A stretch of 64,000 nt of DNA, from NCBI GenBank assembly GCA_051252455.1, contig JBPOFM010000010.1, positions 1 to 64,000 on the forward strand, given 5' to 3'. Positions within the stretch are counted from its first letter, which is position 1. Every line of letters starts with the position of its first letter. The notes beneath the pieces are model-generated. The model worked only from the letters and a program-made list of their open reading frames with translations, did not search any database and was not told the DNA's origin. This DNA is from JBPOFM01 sp051252455. Lineage in GTDB: Bacteria > Bacteroidota > Bacteroidia > Flavobacteriales > Flavobacteriaceae. Of this stretch, positions 53,029 to 62,247 are shown in pieces. Made by a program: the position numbers and the translations under genes.

Positions 53029-53067
53029 TTTGGATAGTTCATTTTTTATTACCTATTTTTGTTTAAG
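53029..53067 (+). promoter_or_regulatory. Promoter of the MerR-family regulator gene
   Basis: TTTG (53029-53032) and TATTTTTG (53054-53061) are 21 bases apart. The downstream sequence makes TTGTTTAA (53060-53067), which matches the arm of the inverted repeat at crtI, so autoregulation is possible. Confidence 0.5.
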
Positions 53068-53082
53068 CTTATCGAATAAAAA

Positions 53083-53982
53083 ATGAACAACTTTAAAAGT
53101 ACTTTCAGCATCAAAGATCTTGAGCATCTGTCTGGAATCAAAGCCCACACTATACGAATTTGGGAAAAAAGATATAATCTTCTTCAACCCGAACGTACAG
53201 ATACCAACATTAGGTATTATGATCTAGAGAGTCTTCAAATGCTTCTCAACGTAAGTTATTTAAACTCCAATGGCTATAAAATTTCCAAAATAGCGTCTTT
53301 AACAAAAGAAGAAGTTGCAGCTTTAGTCAGAAAATTTTCAGTTAATAATGAATCGAATGACCATGCGTTGAATTTATTCAAATTGGCGATGCTCAACTTT
53401 GACCAACATTTATTTTATAGTACCTATAATAATTTGTCCAAAGAGAAATCGTTCAACGAAATTTTTTTTGAAACCTTTATCCCTCTGTTATCGGAAATAG
53501 GCGTGCTGTGGCAAACAGACACCATTACTCCAGCACACGAACATTTTATTTCGACTCTTATCAGACAAAAAATTTGCGCCAACACAGAGAACTACCAATC
53601 TAAAAATCAAACGAATCGAGAGTCTACTTTTGTACTCTTCTTGCCCGACAATGAAATCCATGAATTAGGTTTGCTATATCTCAATCTAGAAATAACCGCA
53701 AAAGGCCATCATTCTATTCTCTTGGGACCAAGTGTTCCTATAAATAATTTGCTCGATCTCTTAAGTCATCACAAAGAGATTACTTTTATATCGTATTTTA
53801 CAGTGCAACCGGAGAAAGAACAATTAGACAATTATTTAAAGGAATTTGAGGAAACAATACTTTCTAAAGAAAATACAAAATTTTGGATTTTAGGTAAAAT
53901 GGTTGAATATATCAACACTAAACAGCTACCTGATTCTATAAGAACTTTTAAATCCATTAACGAGCTTGTTAAAGAAATATAG
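53083..53982 (+). CDS. MerR-type regulator with B12-binding (CarH/LitR-like) domain
   Basis: The 299 residues have a MerR DNA-binding domain (about 6-75; IKAHTIRIWEKRYNLLQPERT), a helical domain with the Wx9EH motif (W143...E153-H154, LWQTDTITPAHEHF), and a Rossmann-like cobalamin domain with ExHxxG (E191-I-H193-E-L-G196), where H193 would be the lower cobalt ligand. In Thermus CarH the residue after the Trp is a His that caps cobalt after light; here it is Q144. CarH represses carotenoid genes in the dark and is released by light. It stands directly before crtI with an inverted repeat over the crtI promoter, so control of this cluster is very likely. Confidence 0.85.
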   Translation: MNNFKSTFSIKDLEHLSGIKAHTIRIWEKRYNLLQPERTDTNIRYYDLESLQMLLNVSYLNSNGYKISKIASLTKEEVAALVRKFSVNNESNDHALNLFKLAMLNFDQHLFYSTYNNLSKEKSFNEIFFETFIPLLSEIGVLWQTDTITPAHEHFISTLIRQKICANTENYQSKNQTNRESTFVLFLPDNEIHELGLLYLNLEITAKGHHSILLGPSVPINNLLDLLSHHKEITFISYFTVQPEKEQLDNYLKEFEETILSKENTKFWILGKMVEYINTKQLPDSIRTFKSINELVKEI

Positions 53983-54000
53983 TTTTATAAGAATTATGTT

Positions 54001-54034
54001 ATTGTTTAACTTTTTTGTATTTTTGTTAAACAAT
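54001..54034 (+). promoter_or_regulatory. crtI promoter overlapped by a perfect 10-bp inverted repeat
   Basis: ATTGTTTAAC (54001-54010) and GTTAAACAAT (54025-54034) are exact reverse complements separated by 14 bases. Between and over them lies TATTTTTG (54018-54025), the -7 box; the right arm runs into the crtI ATG (54033). A weak TATG (53995-53998) sits at -33. The transcript should be nearly leaderless, and a bound regulator would cover promoter and start. Confidence 0.65.
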
Positions 54035-55499
54035 GAATAAAAACATACATATCATAGGTTCTGGATTTTCGGCTTTGGCAGCGGCTTGCTACCTCGCCAA
54101 AGATGGTAACACTGTGACAATATTTGAAAAGAACAAAACCGTCGGAGGTCGTGCCAGACAGTTAAAAAAAGAAGGTTTCACTTTTGATATTGGTCCGACA
54201 TGGTATTGGATGCCTGATGTTTTTGAGCGCTTTTTTGCTGATTTTGACAAGCATCCTTCAGATTATTACCAACTTGAAAAACTAAATCCTGCATACAGCG
54301 TCTATTTTGATAAAGACGATTATATCACTATTGAAGATACTCTGGGAAAAATTTGCGAAACATTTGAAAAAGAAGAACAAGGTAGTTCCCAAAAGCTTAA
54401 AAAATTCATTGCTAATGCGCAGCATAATTATGATGTTGCCATCAAGGATTTAGTTTATCGTCCAGGAGTCTCGCCATTTGAGCTTATGATTCCTGTAACG
54501 ATTAAAAAAATTGGTCAATTTTTTAGCACGATTAAAAAAGACGTTCGCAAGGAATTTAAAAATGAACGTTTAGCTATGATATTGGAGTTTCCAGTACTGT
54601 TTCTTGGTGCGAAACCCGATAACACGCCTTCATTTTATAGTTTTATGAATTACGCCGACTTCGGAATTGGAACCTTTCACCCCAAAGGAGGAATGTATCA
54701 GGTTATCGAAGCCATCGAAAAGCTTGCTAAAAGCTTGGGCGTTTCGATTAAAACTGAAAACCCAATCGAAAAAATTATCGTAACTAATGGAAAGGCTTCT
54801 GGAATCATTGCAAATGGAGAGTTACATGATTGTGATGTTGTTTTAAGCGGAGCCGATTACCATCATTCAGAAACATTGTTAGACAAATCGTATCGTCAGT
54901 ATTCAGAATCGTATTGGGAGAAAAAGGTTTTTGCACCTTCTTCCCTATTATTTTACGTCGGATTTGACAAGAAATTGAAAAATGTAAATCACCATACCTT
55001 ATTTTTTGACGTAGACTTCGATACACATGCCAAAGAAATTTATGATACACCACAATGGCCAAAGAACCCATTGTTTTATGCGAGCTTTCCTTCTATAACT
55101 GATAGCAATACAGCACCTGACGGAAAAGAAGCTGGCATTTTTTTGATTCCCTTGGCACCAGGATTGGATGACACGACAGAACTAAGAGAACAATATTTTG
55201 ATAAAATTATCGAACGTTTTGAAAATTTAACATCGCAAGAGATAAAGAATAATATTATATTTAAGGAATCCTTTTGTGTAAAGGATTTTATAGATGACTA
55301 TAATTCTTATAAAGGCAATGCATACGGAATGGCAAACACATTGTTACAGACTGCCTTTTTACGACCTAAACTAAAGAGCAAGAAAGTGGACAATCTGTAT
55401 TTTACTGGGCAACTGACAGTCCCGGGACCTGGAGTTCCACCCTCTTTGATATCTGGAAAATTAGTGGCAGAATTAATAAAAAAACATCACAACAATTAG
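54033..55499 (+). CDS. crtI: Phytoene desaturase (CrtI type)
   Basis: This FAD-dependent enzyme converts phytoene to lycopene in four desaturations. The 488 residues have the dinucleotide motif IHIIGSGFSALAAACYLAK (5-23), VGGRARQLKKEGFTFDIGPT (38-57), and the C-terminal CrtI signature LYFTGQLTVPGPGVPPSLIS. It is the first gene of crtI-crtB-crtZ-crtY, all in one direction with gaps of 3 to 20 bases. The ATG lies in an inverted repeat. Confidence 0.95.
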   Translation: MNKNIHIIGSGFSALAAACYLAKDGNTVTIFEKNKTVGGRARQLKKEGFTFDIGPTWYWMPDVFERFFADFDKHPSDYYQLEKLNPAYSVYFDKDDYITIEDTLGKICETFEKEEQGSSQKLKKFIANAQHNYDVAIKDLVYRPGVSPFELMIPVTIKKIGQFFSTIKKDVRKEFKNERLAMILEFPVLFLGAKPDNTPSFYSFMNYADFGIGTFHPKGGMYQVIEAIEKLAKSLGVSIKTENPIEKIIVTNGKASGIIANGELHDCDVVLSGADYHHSETLLDKSYRQYSESYWEKKVFAPSSLLFYVGFDKKLKNVNHHTLFFDVDFDTHAKEIYDTPQWPKNPLFYASFPSITDSNTAPDGKEAGIFLIPLAPGLDDTTELREQYFDKIIERFENLTSQEIKNNIIFKESFCVKDFIDDYNSYKGNAYGMANTLLQTAFLRPKLKSKKVDNLYFTGQLTVPGPGVPPSLISGKLVAELIKKHHNN

Positions 55500-55502
55500 G
55501 CT

Positions 55503-56342
55503 ATGAAAGCATTATTCGATTCGGTTTCATATCATTGCAGTAAGACGGTTACCAAATCTTACAGTACGTCATTTTCATTGGCGACCAAAATGCTTTCTAA
55601 CACAATTCGTCAGGATATATATAATATTTATGGCTTTGTTCGATTTGCAGATGAAATTGTGGATACATTTCATGACTATGATAAAGAATTTCTTTTCAAC
55701 CATTTTGAAAAAGATTTAGAATTGGCCTTGGAACAAAAAATCAGCTTGAATCCAATATTAAACTCATTCCAGAAAACCTATCATCAATACAATATAGATA
55801 GACATCTTGTTGATTCGTTTATGAAGAGCATGCGTACAGATTTGCATAAAAATACATATCTCACAGATGAAGAGTATCGACAGTATATCTATGGGTCTGC
55901 AGACGTTGTCGGCCTTATGTGTCTAAAGGTGTTTGTGAAAGGTGATTCAGAAAAGTATGAATCCTTGAAAGATAGTGCCATGAGTTTGGGTTCAGCATTT
56001 CAAAAAGTTAATTTTTTGAGAGATTTAAAGGCAGATTATGAAGATTTAAGTAGAACTTATTTTCCGAATACCGATTTAAGTCAGTTAGATGAGACTTCCA
56101 AAATAGCAATTATTGAAGATATTGAACTAGATTTTGCCAACGGGCTTAAAGGAATAAAAGAACTACCAATCGAAGCCAAATTTGGCGTATTTATGGCCTA
56201 TCGTTATTATAACCAGCTGCTCAAAAAATTGAAGAAAACACCTGCACTCGACATTAAATCATCACGAATACGAGTGCCTAATTATAAAAAAATAGAGTTA
56301 TTGACACGTAGCTATGTCAAATATCAACTGAATTTAATGTAA
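55503..56342 (+). CDS. crtB: Phytoene synthase
   Basis: This enzyme joins two geranylgeranyl diphosphates to phytoene. The 279 residues show the two aspartate-rich sites: RFADEIVDTFHDYD (about 49-62) and VNFLRDLKADYEDLSRTYFP (about 174-193). The ATG is three bases after the crtI stop, implying coupled translation. Confidence 0.95.
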   Translation: MKALFDSVSYHCSKTVTKSYSTSFSLATKMLSNTIRQDIYNIYGFVRFADEIVDTFHDYDKEFLFNHFEKDLELALEQKISLNPILNSFQKTYHQYNIDRHLVDSFMKSMRTDLHKNTYLTDEEYRQYIYGSADVVGLMCLKVFVKGDSEKYESLKDSAMSLGSAFQKVNFLRDLKADYEDLSRTYFPNTDLSQLDETSKIAIIEDIELDFANGLKGIKELPIEAKFGVFMAYRYYNQLLKKLKKTPALDIKSSRIRVPNYKKIELLTRSYVKYQLNLM

Positions 56343-56350
56343 TTTAAGAA

Positions 56351-56800
56351 ATGCAAACTTTTCTTTGGATATTGATTTTTTTAGGAACTTTTTCCATCAT
56401 GGAGTTTATGGCGTGGTTTACACATAAATATGTGATGCATGGCTTTTTATGGCATTTGCACAAAGACCATCACCATAAAGACCATAAAAGTTGGTTCGAG
56501 CGCAATGATGCGTTTTTCATATTTTATGCCATCGTCAGTATGACCTGTTTTTATCTATGGAAAAATGAAAATGTATGGTACTGTTTACCCATCGGATTAG
56601 GAATTCTGGCCTATGGAATAGCTTATTTTACAGTTCACGACATATTTATACATCAACGCTTTAAACTCTTTAGAAACGCCAACAATTGGTACGCGAAAGG
56701 CGTGAGACGCGCTCATAAAATGCATCACAAACATTTAGGCAAAGAAGATGGCGAATGTTTTGGAATGCTTATGGTGCCATTCAAATACTTCAAAAAATAG
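56351..56800 (+). CDS. crtZ: Beta-carotene hydroxylase (CrtZ type)
   Basis: This diiron membrane enzyme hydroxylates beta-carotene at C3 and C3', giving zeaxanthin. The 149 residues have several membrane helices and the histidine clusters HKYVMHG, HKDHHHKDH, HDIFIHQRF and RAHKMHHKHLG, the complete family set. It follows crtB by 8 bases. Confidence 0.95.
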   Translation: MQTFLWILIFLGTFSIMEFMAWFTHKYVMHGFLWHLHKDHHHKDHKSWFERNDAFFIFYAIVSMTCFYLWKNENVWYCLPIGLGILAYGIAYFTVHDIFIHQRFKLFRNANNWYAKGVRRAHKMHHKHLGKEDGECFGMLMVPFKYFKK

Positions 56801-56820
56801 TAGCTCACTAAAATCAAGCG

Positions 56821-57975
56821 ATGCCGAACGAAAACTACTTCGACTATATCATCATTGGGAATGGTCTTGCTGGGCTGCAGTTGGCCTTGGGATTTCAAAC
56901 CAACTCTTTTTTTGAAAGTAAAAGAATTGCATTAATTGATCCTTCCGGCAAAAATTCCAATGATAAAACGTGGAGTTTCTGGGAACAAGGCGAAGGTCAA
57001 TGGGATTCCATAGTGCATAAAAGTTGGAACACAGCATTGTTCAATTCGAAAGATGTTGAGTTATCATTAACTCTCAATCCATACGTCTATAAATCCATAA
57101 GGTCTATTGATTTTTATGAATTTGCCAAAAATCGGTTGAAAGTTTCGGAAAATATTCATTTTATAATTGATGAAATCGTAGCGTTAAATGAATTGAGCGA
57201 GATTAAAGTCGTTGGCAAGAAGAATACATACACTTGCAATCATGTATTTGACAGTCGACTTCCTATAGAATACAATTCAAACACTACTAAATATAATGTC
57301 ATACATCAACATTTCAAAGGTTGGGTCATCGAAACGGAAACAGCGTGTTTTCAACCCACGGAATTCACAATGATGGATTATCGTTTCAATTACAAAGATT
57401 CGACCAGTTTTATTTATGTACTGCCATTCTCTGAAACTAGAGCCTTAATAGAATTTACTTTTTTCACACCTTACCTTGTTGAAGAAGATGTTTACAATAC
57501 AGCCTTAAAAAATTACATAACAAATCATCTGAAAACAGAGACTTACAAAATTGAAGAAACCGAAAAGGGCAACATTCCAATGACGGACTTTCCTTTTTGG
57601 AATTTTCATACGGCACAAGTTACAAAAATAGGTACAGGAGGTGGATGGGTTAAAGGTTCGACTGGTTACTCCTTCAAACATACCGAGAAATATGTGGATA
57701 TAATTATCCAAAATATCAAAAATGGACGACTACCATCTGCAAATTTAGCTCGTAAAAAATTCAAGTTTTACGATGCTATATTTTTAGATGTTTTAAAAAA
57801 TAATAACAAAAAAGGCCCTTGGATTTTTGAACAGTTTTATTTTGAAAATTCAGTAGAAACGATGTTTCGATTTTTAGATGAAGAAAGCGCGTTTAAAGAA
57901 GATATGTCTATTATGAAATCGCTTTTTTCAACAGCGTTTATAAAATCATTTTTTAGAGTCTTATTTAGATTCTAA
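56821..57975 (+). CDS. crtY: Lycopene beta-cyclase (CrtY type)
   Basis: This flavoprotein cyclises lycopene to beta-carotene. The 384 residues have the dinucleotide motif DYIIIGNGLAGLQLALGF (8-25), NDKTWSFWEQGEG, the IEFTFFTP central region, and GTGGGWVKGSTGYSF (about 277-291). With crtI, crtB and crtZ it completes the route from geranylgeranyl diphosphate to zeaxanthin. It overlaps the convergent TlpA-like gene by 15 bases. Confidence 0.95.
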   Translation: MPNENYFDYIIIGNGLAGLQLALGFQTNSFFESKRIALIDPSGKNSNDKTWSFWEQGEGQWDSIVHKSWNTALFNSKDVELSLTLNPYVYKSIRSIDFYEFAKNRLKVSENIHFIIDEIVALNELSEIKVVGKKNTYTCNHVFDSRLPIEYNSNTTKYNVIHQHFKGWVIETETACFQPTEFTMMDYRFNYKDSTSFIYVLPFSETRALIEFTFFTPYLVEEDVYNTALKNYITNHLKTETYKIEETEKGNIPMTDFPFWNFHTAQVTKIGTGGGWVKGSTGYSFKHTEKYVDIIIQNIKNGRLPSANLARKKFKFYDAIFLDVLKNNNKKGPWIFEQFYFENSVETMFRFLDEESAFKEDMSIMKSLFSTAFIKSFFRVLFRF

Positions 57976-58527
57976 AAGATCATCCAACAAATGTCTAACA
58001 GCATCACTATTCCAATCAGCTGCCCCAGATTTGTTAATTGCTATTTTACCTTTTTTATCTAAAATATAAGTTTTAGGAATTGAATTCGTTTCAAAAATCT
58101 CTGGGTGTTTAGTCACAGATGAAAACACACCGAAATTATAATTGCGTTTTTCCTTAAATTTAGAGATGGTTTCCTGATTTTCTTCTGAAACGAATAAAAA
58201 TACAACGTCATCCTTATAATCTTGATATAATTTCTCCATACTTGGCATTTCAGCGATACATGGTGGACACCAAGTTGCCCAAAAATTGATAAGCACCACT
58301 TTCCCTTTGGCCTCTTTGAAATTATAAGCCTGACCATTTTCATCTATAAGACTCCAATTGTAATCTGAAACGACCTCTCGATCTTCATAGTCAATGACGG
58401 TAGGACTAAACAAAGCAAGTCCTTTATGTAACAATATCTGAATAGGTTGTCGCGTCTGTGGAATAATCAATATCGCTACAAACACTAGAAAAATGATATT
58501 ATTGCGATGTTTTTTGATAAACTTCAT
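57961..58527 (-). CDS. TlpA-like membrane-anchored thioredoxin-fold protein
   Basis: I start at 58527 (MKFIKKHRNN), as an ATG at 58557 would lie inside the terminator hairpin at 58541-58575. The 188 residues have an N-terminal membrane anchor (about 10-30) and a periplasmic thioredoxin domain with WATWCPPCIAEMPS, the redox CPPC pair, and the cis-proline SIPKTYILD. TlpA/ResA-type proteins reduce disulfides, for instance for cytochrome maturation. It has no pathway neighbour here. Confidence 0.88.
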   Translation of the reverse strand: MKFIKKHRNNIIFLVFVAILIIPQTRQPIQILLHKGLALFSPTVIDYEDREVVSDYNWSLIDENGQAYNFKEAKGKVVLINFWATWCPPCIAEMPSMEKLYQDYKDDVVFLFVSEENQETISKFKEKRNYNFGVFSSVTKHPEIFETNSIPKTYILDKKGKIAINKSGAADWNSDAVRHLLDDLLESK

Positions 58528-58540
58528 GTGGTACAAATTA

Positions 58541-58575
58541 AAAAGCTTCTGATTCATACTAAATCAGAAGCTTTT
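58541..58575 (-). terminator. Terminator between aconitase and the TlpA-like gene
   Basis: A perfect 13-bp stem AAAAGCTTCTGAT/ATCAGAAGCTTTT (58541-58553/58563-58575) follows the aconitase stop on the minus strand and leads to T-rich sequence. Confidence 0.8.
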
Positions 58576-58594
58576 ATTTTAAGGGTTATTTCAA

Positions 58595-60859
58595 TTAAGC
58601 CACATTCTCTTTTTTAATCAAGTTCAATGCAGAACCTTCATTATACCATTCAATCTGCGATTGGTTATAAGTATGATTTGTTTTGATCACATCTTTACTA
58701 CCATCTGCATGGACGAATTCAATCATTAACGGTTTGTCTGGTGCAAATTGGTCCAAATCCAAGAAGTTGATGGTATCATCTTCCTGAATTAGGTCATAAT
58801 CACTTTCATTAGCAAAAGTCAATCCCAGCATCCCTTGTTTTTTCAAATTTGTTTCGTGGATACGAGCGAATGATTTTACCAATACGGCTGCAACACCTAA
58901 AAATCTTGGTTCCATTGCTGCATGCTCCCGAGAAGAGCCTTCTCCGTAATTGTGATCCCCAACAACAATCGTTTTGATGCTTTCTGCTTTATAGGCTCTT
59001 GCTACATCAGGAACACCTCCATATTCACCAGTCAATTGATTTTTAACGAAATTGGTTTTCTTGTTGTAAGCATTGATGGCTCCAATCAACATATTGTTGG
59101 AAATATTATCTAAATGTCCTCTAAAACGCAACCATGGACCAGCCATAGAAATGTGATCTGTTGTACATTTTCCAAAGGCTTTGATCAATAGTTTTGCGCC
59201 TTTAATGTTATTTCCAAGAGGTGTAAATGGTTCTAGCAACTGTAAACGTTCTGAAGTTGGACTTACGGATACATCTACTTTGCTTCCATCTTTCACTGGC
59301 TCCACGTAACCTGCATCTTCCACATCAAATCCTTTTGGAGGCAATTCAATCCCTTGTGGTGGATCTAATTTTACTTTTTCACCCTCCTCATTAATCAAAT
59401 AATCATTCATTGGATCAAAATCCAGACGACCTGAAATTGCGATGGCTGCAACCATTTCTGGTGAGCCCACAAAAGCATGTGTATTTGGATTTCCGTCTGC
59501 ACGCTTGGAGAAGTTTCTATTAAATGAATGAACGATCGTGTTTTTTTCCTCACCTTTTAAATCACTCCTGTCCCACTGACCAATACATGGCCCACAAGCA
59601 TTTGTAAATACCGTGGCATCCAAATCTTCAAATATTTTCAACAATCCGTCGCGTTCTGCTGTAAAACGGATTTGTTCAGATCCTGGATTGATTCCAAAAT
59701 CTGCTTTTGATTTTATGTTTTTATCGACGGCCTGTTTTGCAATAGAAGCAGCACGTGTTAAGTCTTCATAGGAACTATTGGTACAAGAACCAATCAATCC
59801 CCAATCCACTTTAATAGGCCATCCCTTTTCCTTTGCAATTGGTCCAAGTTGTCCAACTGGAGTTGCCAAATCCGGTGTAAATGGTCCATTTAAATGTGGA
59901 CGCAACGTATCCAAATCGATTTCAATCACTTGATCAAAATGTTGTTCTGGATTTGCATAAACCTCTGGATCTCCTGTTAAATATTCACGGATTTTATTCG
60001 CTTCATCAGCAATGTCAGATCTATCGGTCGCTCTTAAGAAACGTTCCATAGAGTCATCATAACCAAAGGTTGACGTGGTCGCTCCAATTTCAGCTCCCAT
60101 ATTACAAATGGTTCCTTTTCCTGTACAAGATAAATTCTTTGCACCAGGTCCAAAATATTCAACGATTGCTCCGGTACCCCCTTTTACTGTCAAGATACCA
60201 GCAACTTTCAAGATCACATCTTTAGATGCTGTCCAGCCATTTAGGCTTCCTGTCAATTTGACACCGATGAGTTTTGGAAATTTCAATTCCCAAGCCATTC
60301 CTGCCATTACATCAACAGCATCAGCACCACCAACTCCGATAGCAACCATACCTAATCCACCAGCATTTACGGTGTGTGAATCGGTACCAATCATCATTCC
60401 TCCTGGAAATGCATAATTTTCCAATACTACTTGGTGAATAATCCCAGCACCTGGTTTCCAAAATCCAATACCATATTTATTTGACACCGAAGCTAAAAAG
60501 TCAAAAACTTCATTACTGGTTTCATTGGCACGCTTTAAATCAGGAACCGCACCTTGTTTTGCTTGAATCAAGTGATCACAGTGAACTGTTGTAGGGACTG
60601 CAACTTTAGCTTTACCTGCTTGCATAAATTGCAACAATGCCATTTGAGCAGTTGCATCTTGACAAGCAATACGATCTGGTGCAAAATCGACATAATCCTT
60701 TCCTCTTCTAAAAGCAGTTGTAGGATTGCCATCCCAAAGATGTGCGTAAAGAATTTTTTCAGAAAGAGTCAATGGTTTACCCACTATTCCACGCGCTTTG
60801 TCAACACGTTCAGGCATAGTTTTGTAAACTTTTTTTATCATATCAATGTCAAATGCCAT
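58595..60859 (-). CDS. Aconitate hydratase
   Basis: This [4Fe-4S] enzyme of the citric acid cycle interconverts citrate and isocitrate. The 754 residues show the cluster cysteines in GLIGSCTNSSYEDL and TNACGPCIGQWDRSD, HQVVLENYAFPGGMMIGTDSHTVNAGGLG near the N-terminus, and the swivelling domain with GDHNYGEGSSREHAAMEPRF. It resembles the mitochondrial-type aconitase found in Bacteroidota. A -7 box TAATTTTG lies at 60930-60923. It is monocistronic. Confidence 0.96.
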   Translation of the reverse strand: MAFDIDMIKKVYKTMPERVDKARGIVGKPLTLSEKILYAHLWDGNPTTAFRRGKDYVDFAPDRIACQDATAQMALLQFMQAGKAKVAVPTTVHCDHLIQAKQGAVPDLKRANETSNEVFDFLASVSNKYGIGFWKPGAGIIHQVVLENYAFPGGMMIGTDSHTVNAGGLGMVAIGVGGADAVDVMAGMAWELKFPKLIGVKLTGSLNGWTASKDVILKVAGILTVKGGTGAIVEYFGPGAKNLSCTGKGTICNMGAEIGATTSTFGYDDSMERFLRATDRSDIADEANKIREYLTGDPEVYANPEQHFDQVIEIDLDTLRPHLNGPFTPDLATPVGQLGPIAKEKGWPIKVDWGLIGSCTNSSYEDLTRAASIAKQAVDKNIKSKADFGINPGSEQIRFTAERDGLLKIFEDLDATVFTNACGPCIGQWDRSDLKGEEKNTIVHSFNRNFSKRADGNPNTHAFVGSPEMVAAIAISGRLDFDPMNDYLINEEGEKVKLDPPQGIELPPKGFDVEDAGYVEPVKDGSKVDVSVSPTSERLQLLEPFTPLGNNIKGAKLLIKAFGKCTTDHISMAGPWLRFRGHLDNISNNMLIGAINAYNKKTNFVKNQLTGEYGGVPDVARAYKAESIKTIVVGDHNYGEGSSREHAAMEPRFLGVAAVLVKSFARIHETNLKKQGMLGLTFANESDYDLIQEDDTINFLDLDQFAPDKPLMIEFVHADGSKDVIKTNHTYNQSQIEWYNEGSALNLIKKENVA

Positions 60860-60922
60860 ATATATTATTTTAAGGTTGTTATTACTTTATTTGGTTGTTT
60901 GAATTCCGAAGTCATCGGTTTG

Positions 60923-60930
60923 CAAAATTA
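60923..60930 (-). promoter_or_regulatory. -7 box of the aconitase gene
   Basis: The minus strand reads TAATTTTGC 64 bases before the start, matching TANNTTTG. No good TTG at -33. Confidence 0.4.
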
Positions 60931-61065
60931 CAAAATTTAGAGGACATTCTAAAATATGTAACGAAATGCAATTATCTCTGAATATAAATCAATAAATCGA
61001 TAAAATACCGATACATAGTTGCGTTATTGTTAAGTTTTTATTGCATAATATACTGATTTGGTAAT

Positions 61066-62208
61066 TTAGTCTTTGTTAAAAACAGTTTTGAAATAAGATT
61101 TTTCTCTTAAATCAGTCATTGGTTTTTCATATAAATTATACAAAACATAGGATAAAATTAGAGTCAAAAGGAAATAGACCGTGATAAAAACAGCAATATC
61201 CAATCCCGCAAAATCTTCTGTTGGCATAGAATATTTCATTAATTGCATAACAATCGAATAATGCAACACATACATTGCATAGGACAAAACACTAATATAA
61301 GTTATTGGTTTCAAAATCGCTGTTGGTGCTGTTTTTAATGAACTCAATAATGGAAGCGTTAGACAAATACCGACCGATTTGATTATAAAATACCAGACAT
61401 TCCAGAATTGTGGGTGTGTACCAATGAAAATTTGACTTCTCGGAATCAAAATATTCAAAGCCAATAGTGTAAAAATTCCAGTGAAGAAAGCGGGCAATCG
61501 AATGAGTCGCCAAGATTTAGGCTTCACGATGGAAATATAAGCCGCCAATACTCCATAATAAATAGCATCAATCCTATAAATAACAATGCCTTTGACGTTC
61601 ACGTTCCAGTGACGCATATCTCTTATGGTTTCAGTTTGATTGTAAACTAATTTAGAGATTAAAAAGGCGGTTATGATGAGCAGCGTTATACCTAAAAATA
61701 GTTTTGATTTCTGAATTTTAGTTTTAATAAATAAGGTAACATATAGAAGTAATGGTCCTAAAATATATGCAAATTCTTCAATTGACAAGCTCCAAGATTC
61801 AGGAAACAACCACGGCATTTCCGTTGAAAAATTATGAATGAAAAAGAAATAGCGCCATACGTTTTCGGGTAATTGATTTCCTAAATATATCGCAATTATA
61901 AGATTGATGCTCAATGCCAAATAATAATTAGGCAAAGTTCGAAACCATCGTCTAATCCAAAAATAAAATACTTTGTTGAAGTTGAATCCATCTGAAAGAT
62001 ATATTCGATATAGAATTCTTCCGATCAAAAATCCGCTCAAAGCAAAGAAAATTTCAACCCCCATAACACCAGAAATACTTAAGATATCAGGAATGTATCC
62101 ATTCGCATTTGGTGTGATCCATAAAATATGCGAGCAAACAACCATCATTATAGCCACAGCGCGCATCAGGTCGAGACCAAAAATTCGTTTACTGTAGTCT
62201 ATTTGCAT
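61066..62208 (-). CDS. Acyltransferase 3 family membrane protein
   Basis: The 380 residues have about ten membrane helices and the family's FGLDLMRAVAIMMVVCSHI with catalytic histidine H22 (R15 also conserved), GVEIFFALSGFLIGRIL and SWSLSIEEFAYIL. These proteins (OafA type) transfer acyl groups, usually acetyl, to sugars of surface glycans. The acceptor is unknown. It is divergent from the copper-type gene across 39 bases. Confidence 0.87.
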   Translation of the reverse strand: MQIDYSKRIFGLDLMRAVAIMMVVCSHILWITPNANGYIPDILSISGVMGVEIFFALSGFLIGRILYRIYLSDGFNFNKVFYFWIRRWFRTLPNYYLALSINLIIAIYLGNQLPENVWRYFFFIHNFSTEMPWLFPESWSLSIEEFAYILGPLLLYVTLFIKTKIQKSKLFLGITLLIITAFLISKLVYNQTETIRDMRHWNVNVKGIVIYRIDAIYYGVLAAYISIVKPKSWRLIRLPAFFTGIFTLLALNILIPRSQIFIGTHPQFWNVWYFIIKSVGICLTLPLLSSLKTAPTAILKPITYISVLSYAMYVLHYSIVMQLMKYSMPTEDFAGLDIAVFITVYFLLTLILSYVLYNLYEKPMTDLREKSYFKTVFNKD

Positions 62209-62231
62209 AAAAAAGCGTTAATTTGTTAAGC

Positions 62232-62239
62232 AAGGAGGT
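62232..62239 (+). promoter_or_regulatory. Canonical Shine-Dalgarno sequence (unusual here)
   Basis: AAGGAGGT lies 8 bases before the ATG at 62248. Flavobacterial genes, including nearly all in this window, lack such a motif, so this gene is an exception. Confidence 0.6.
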
Positions 62240-62247
62240 AATCTTAA

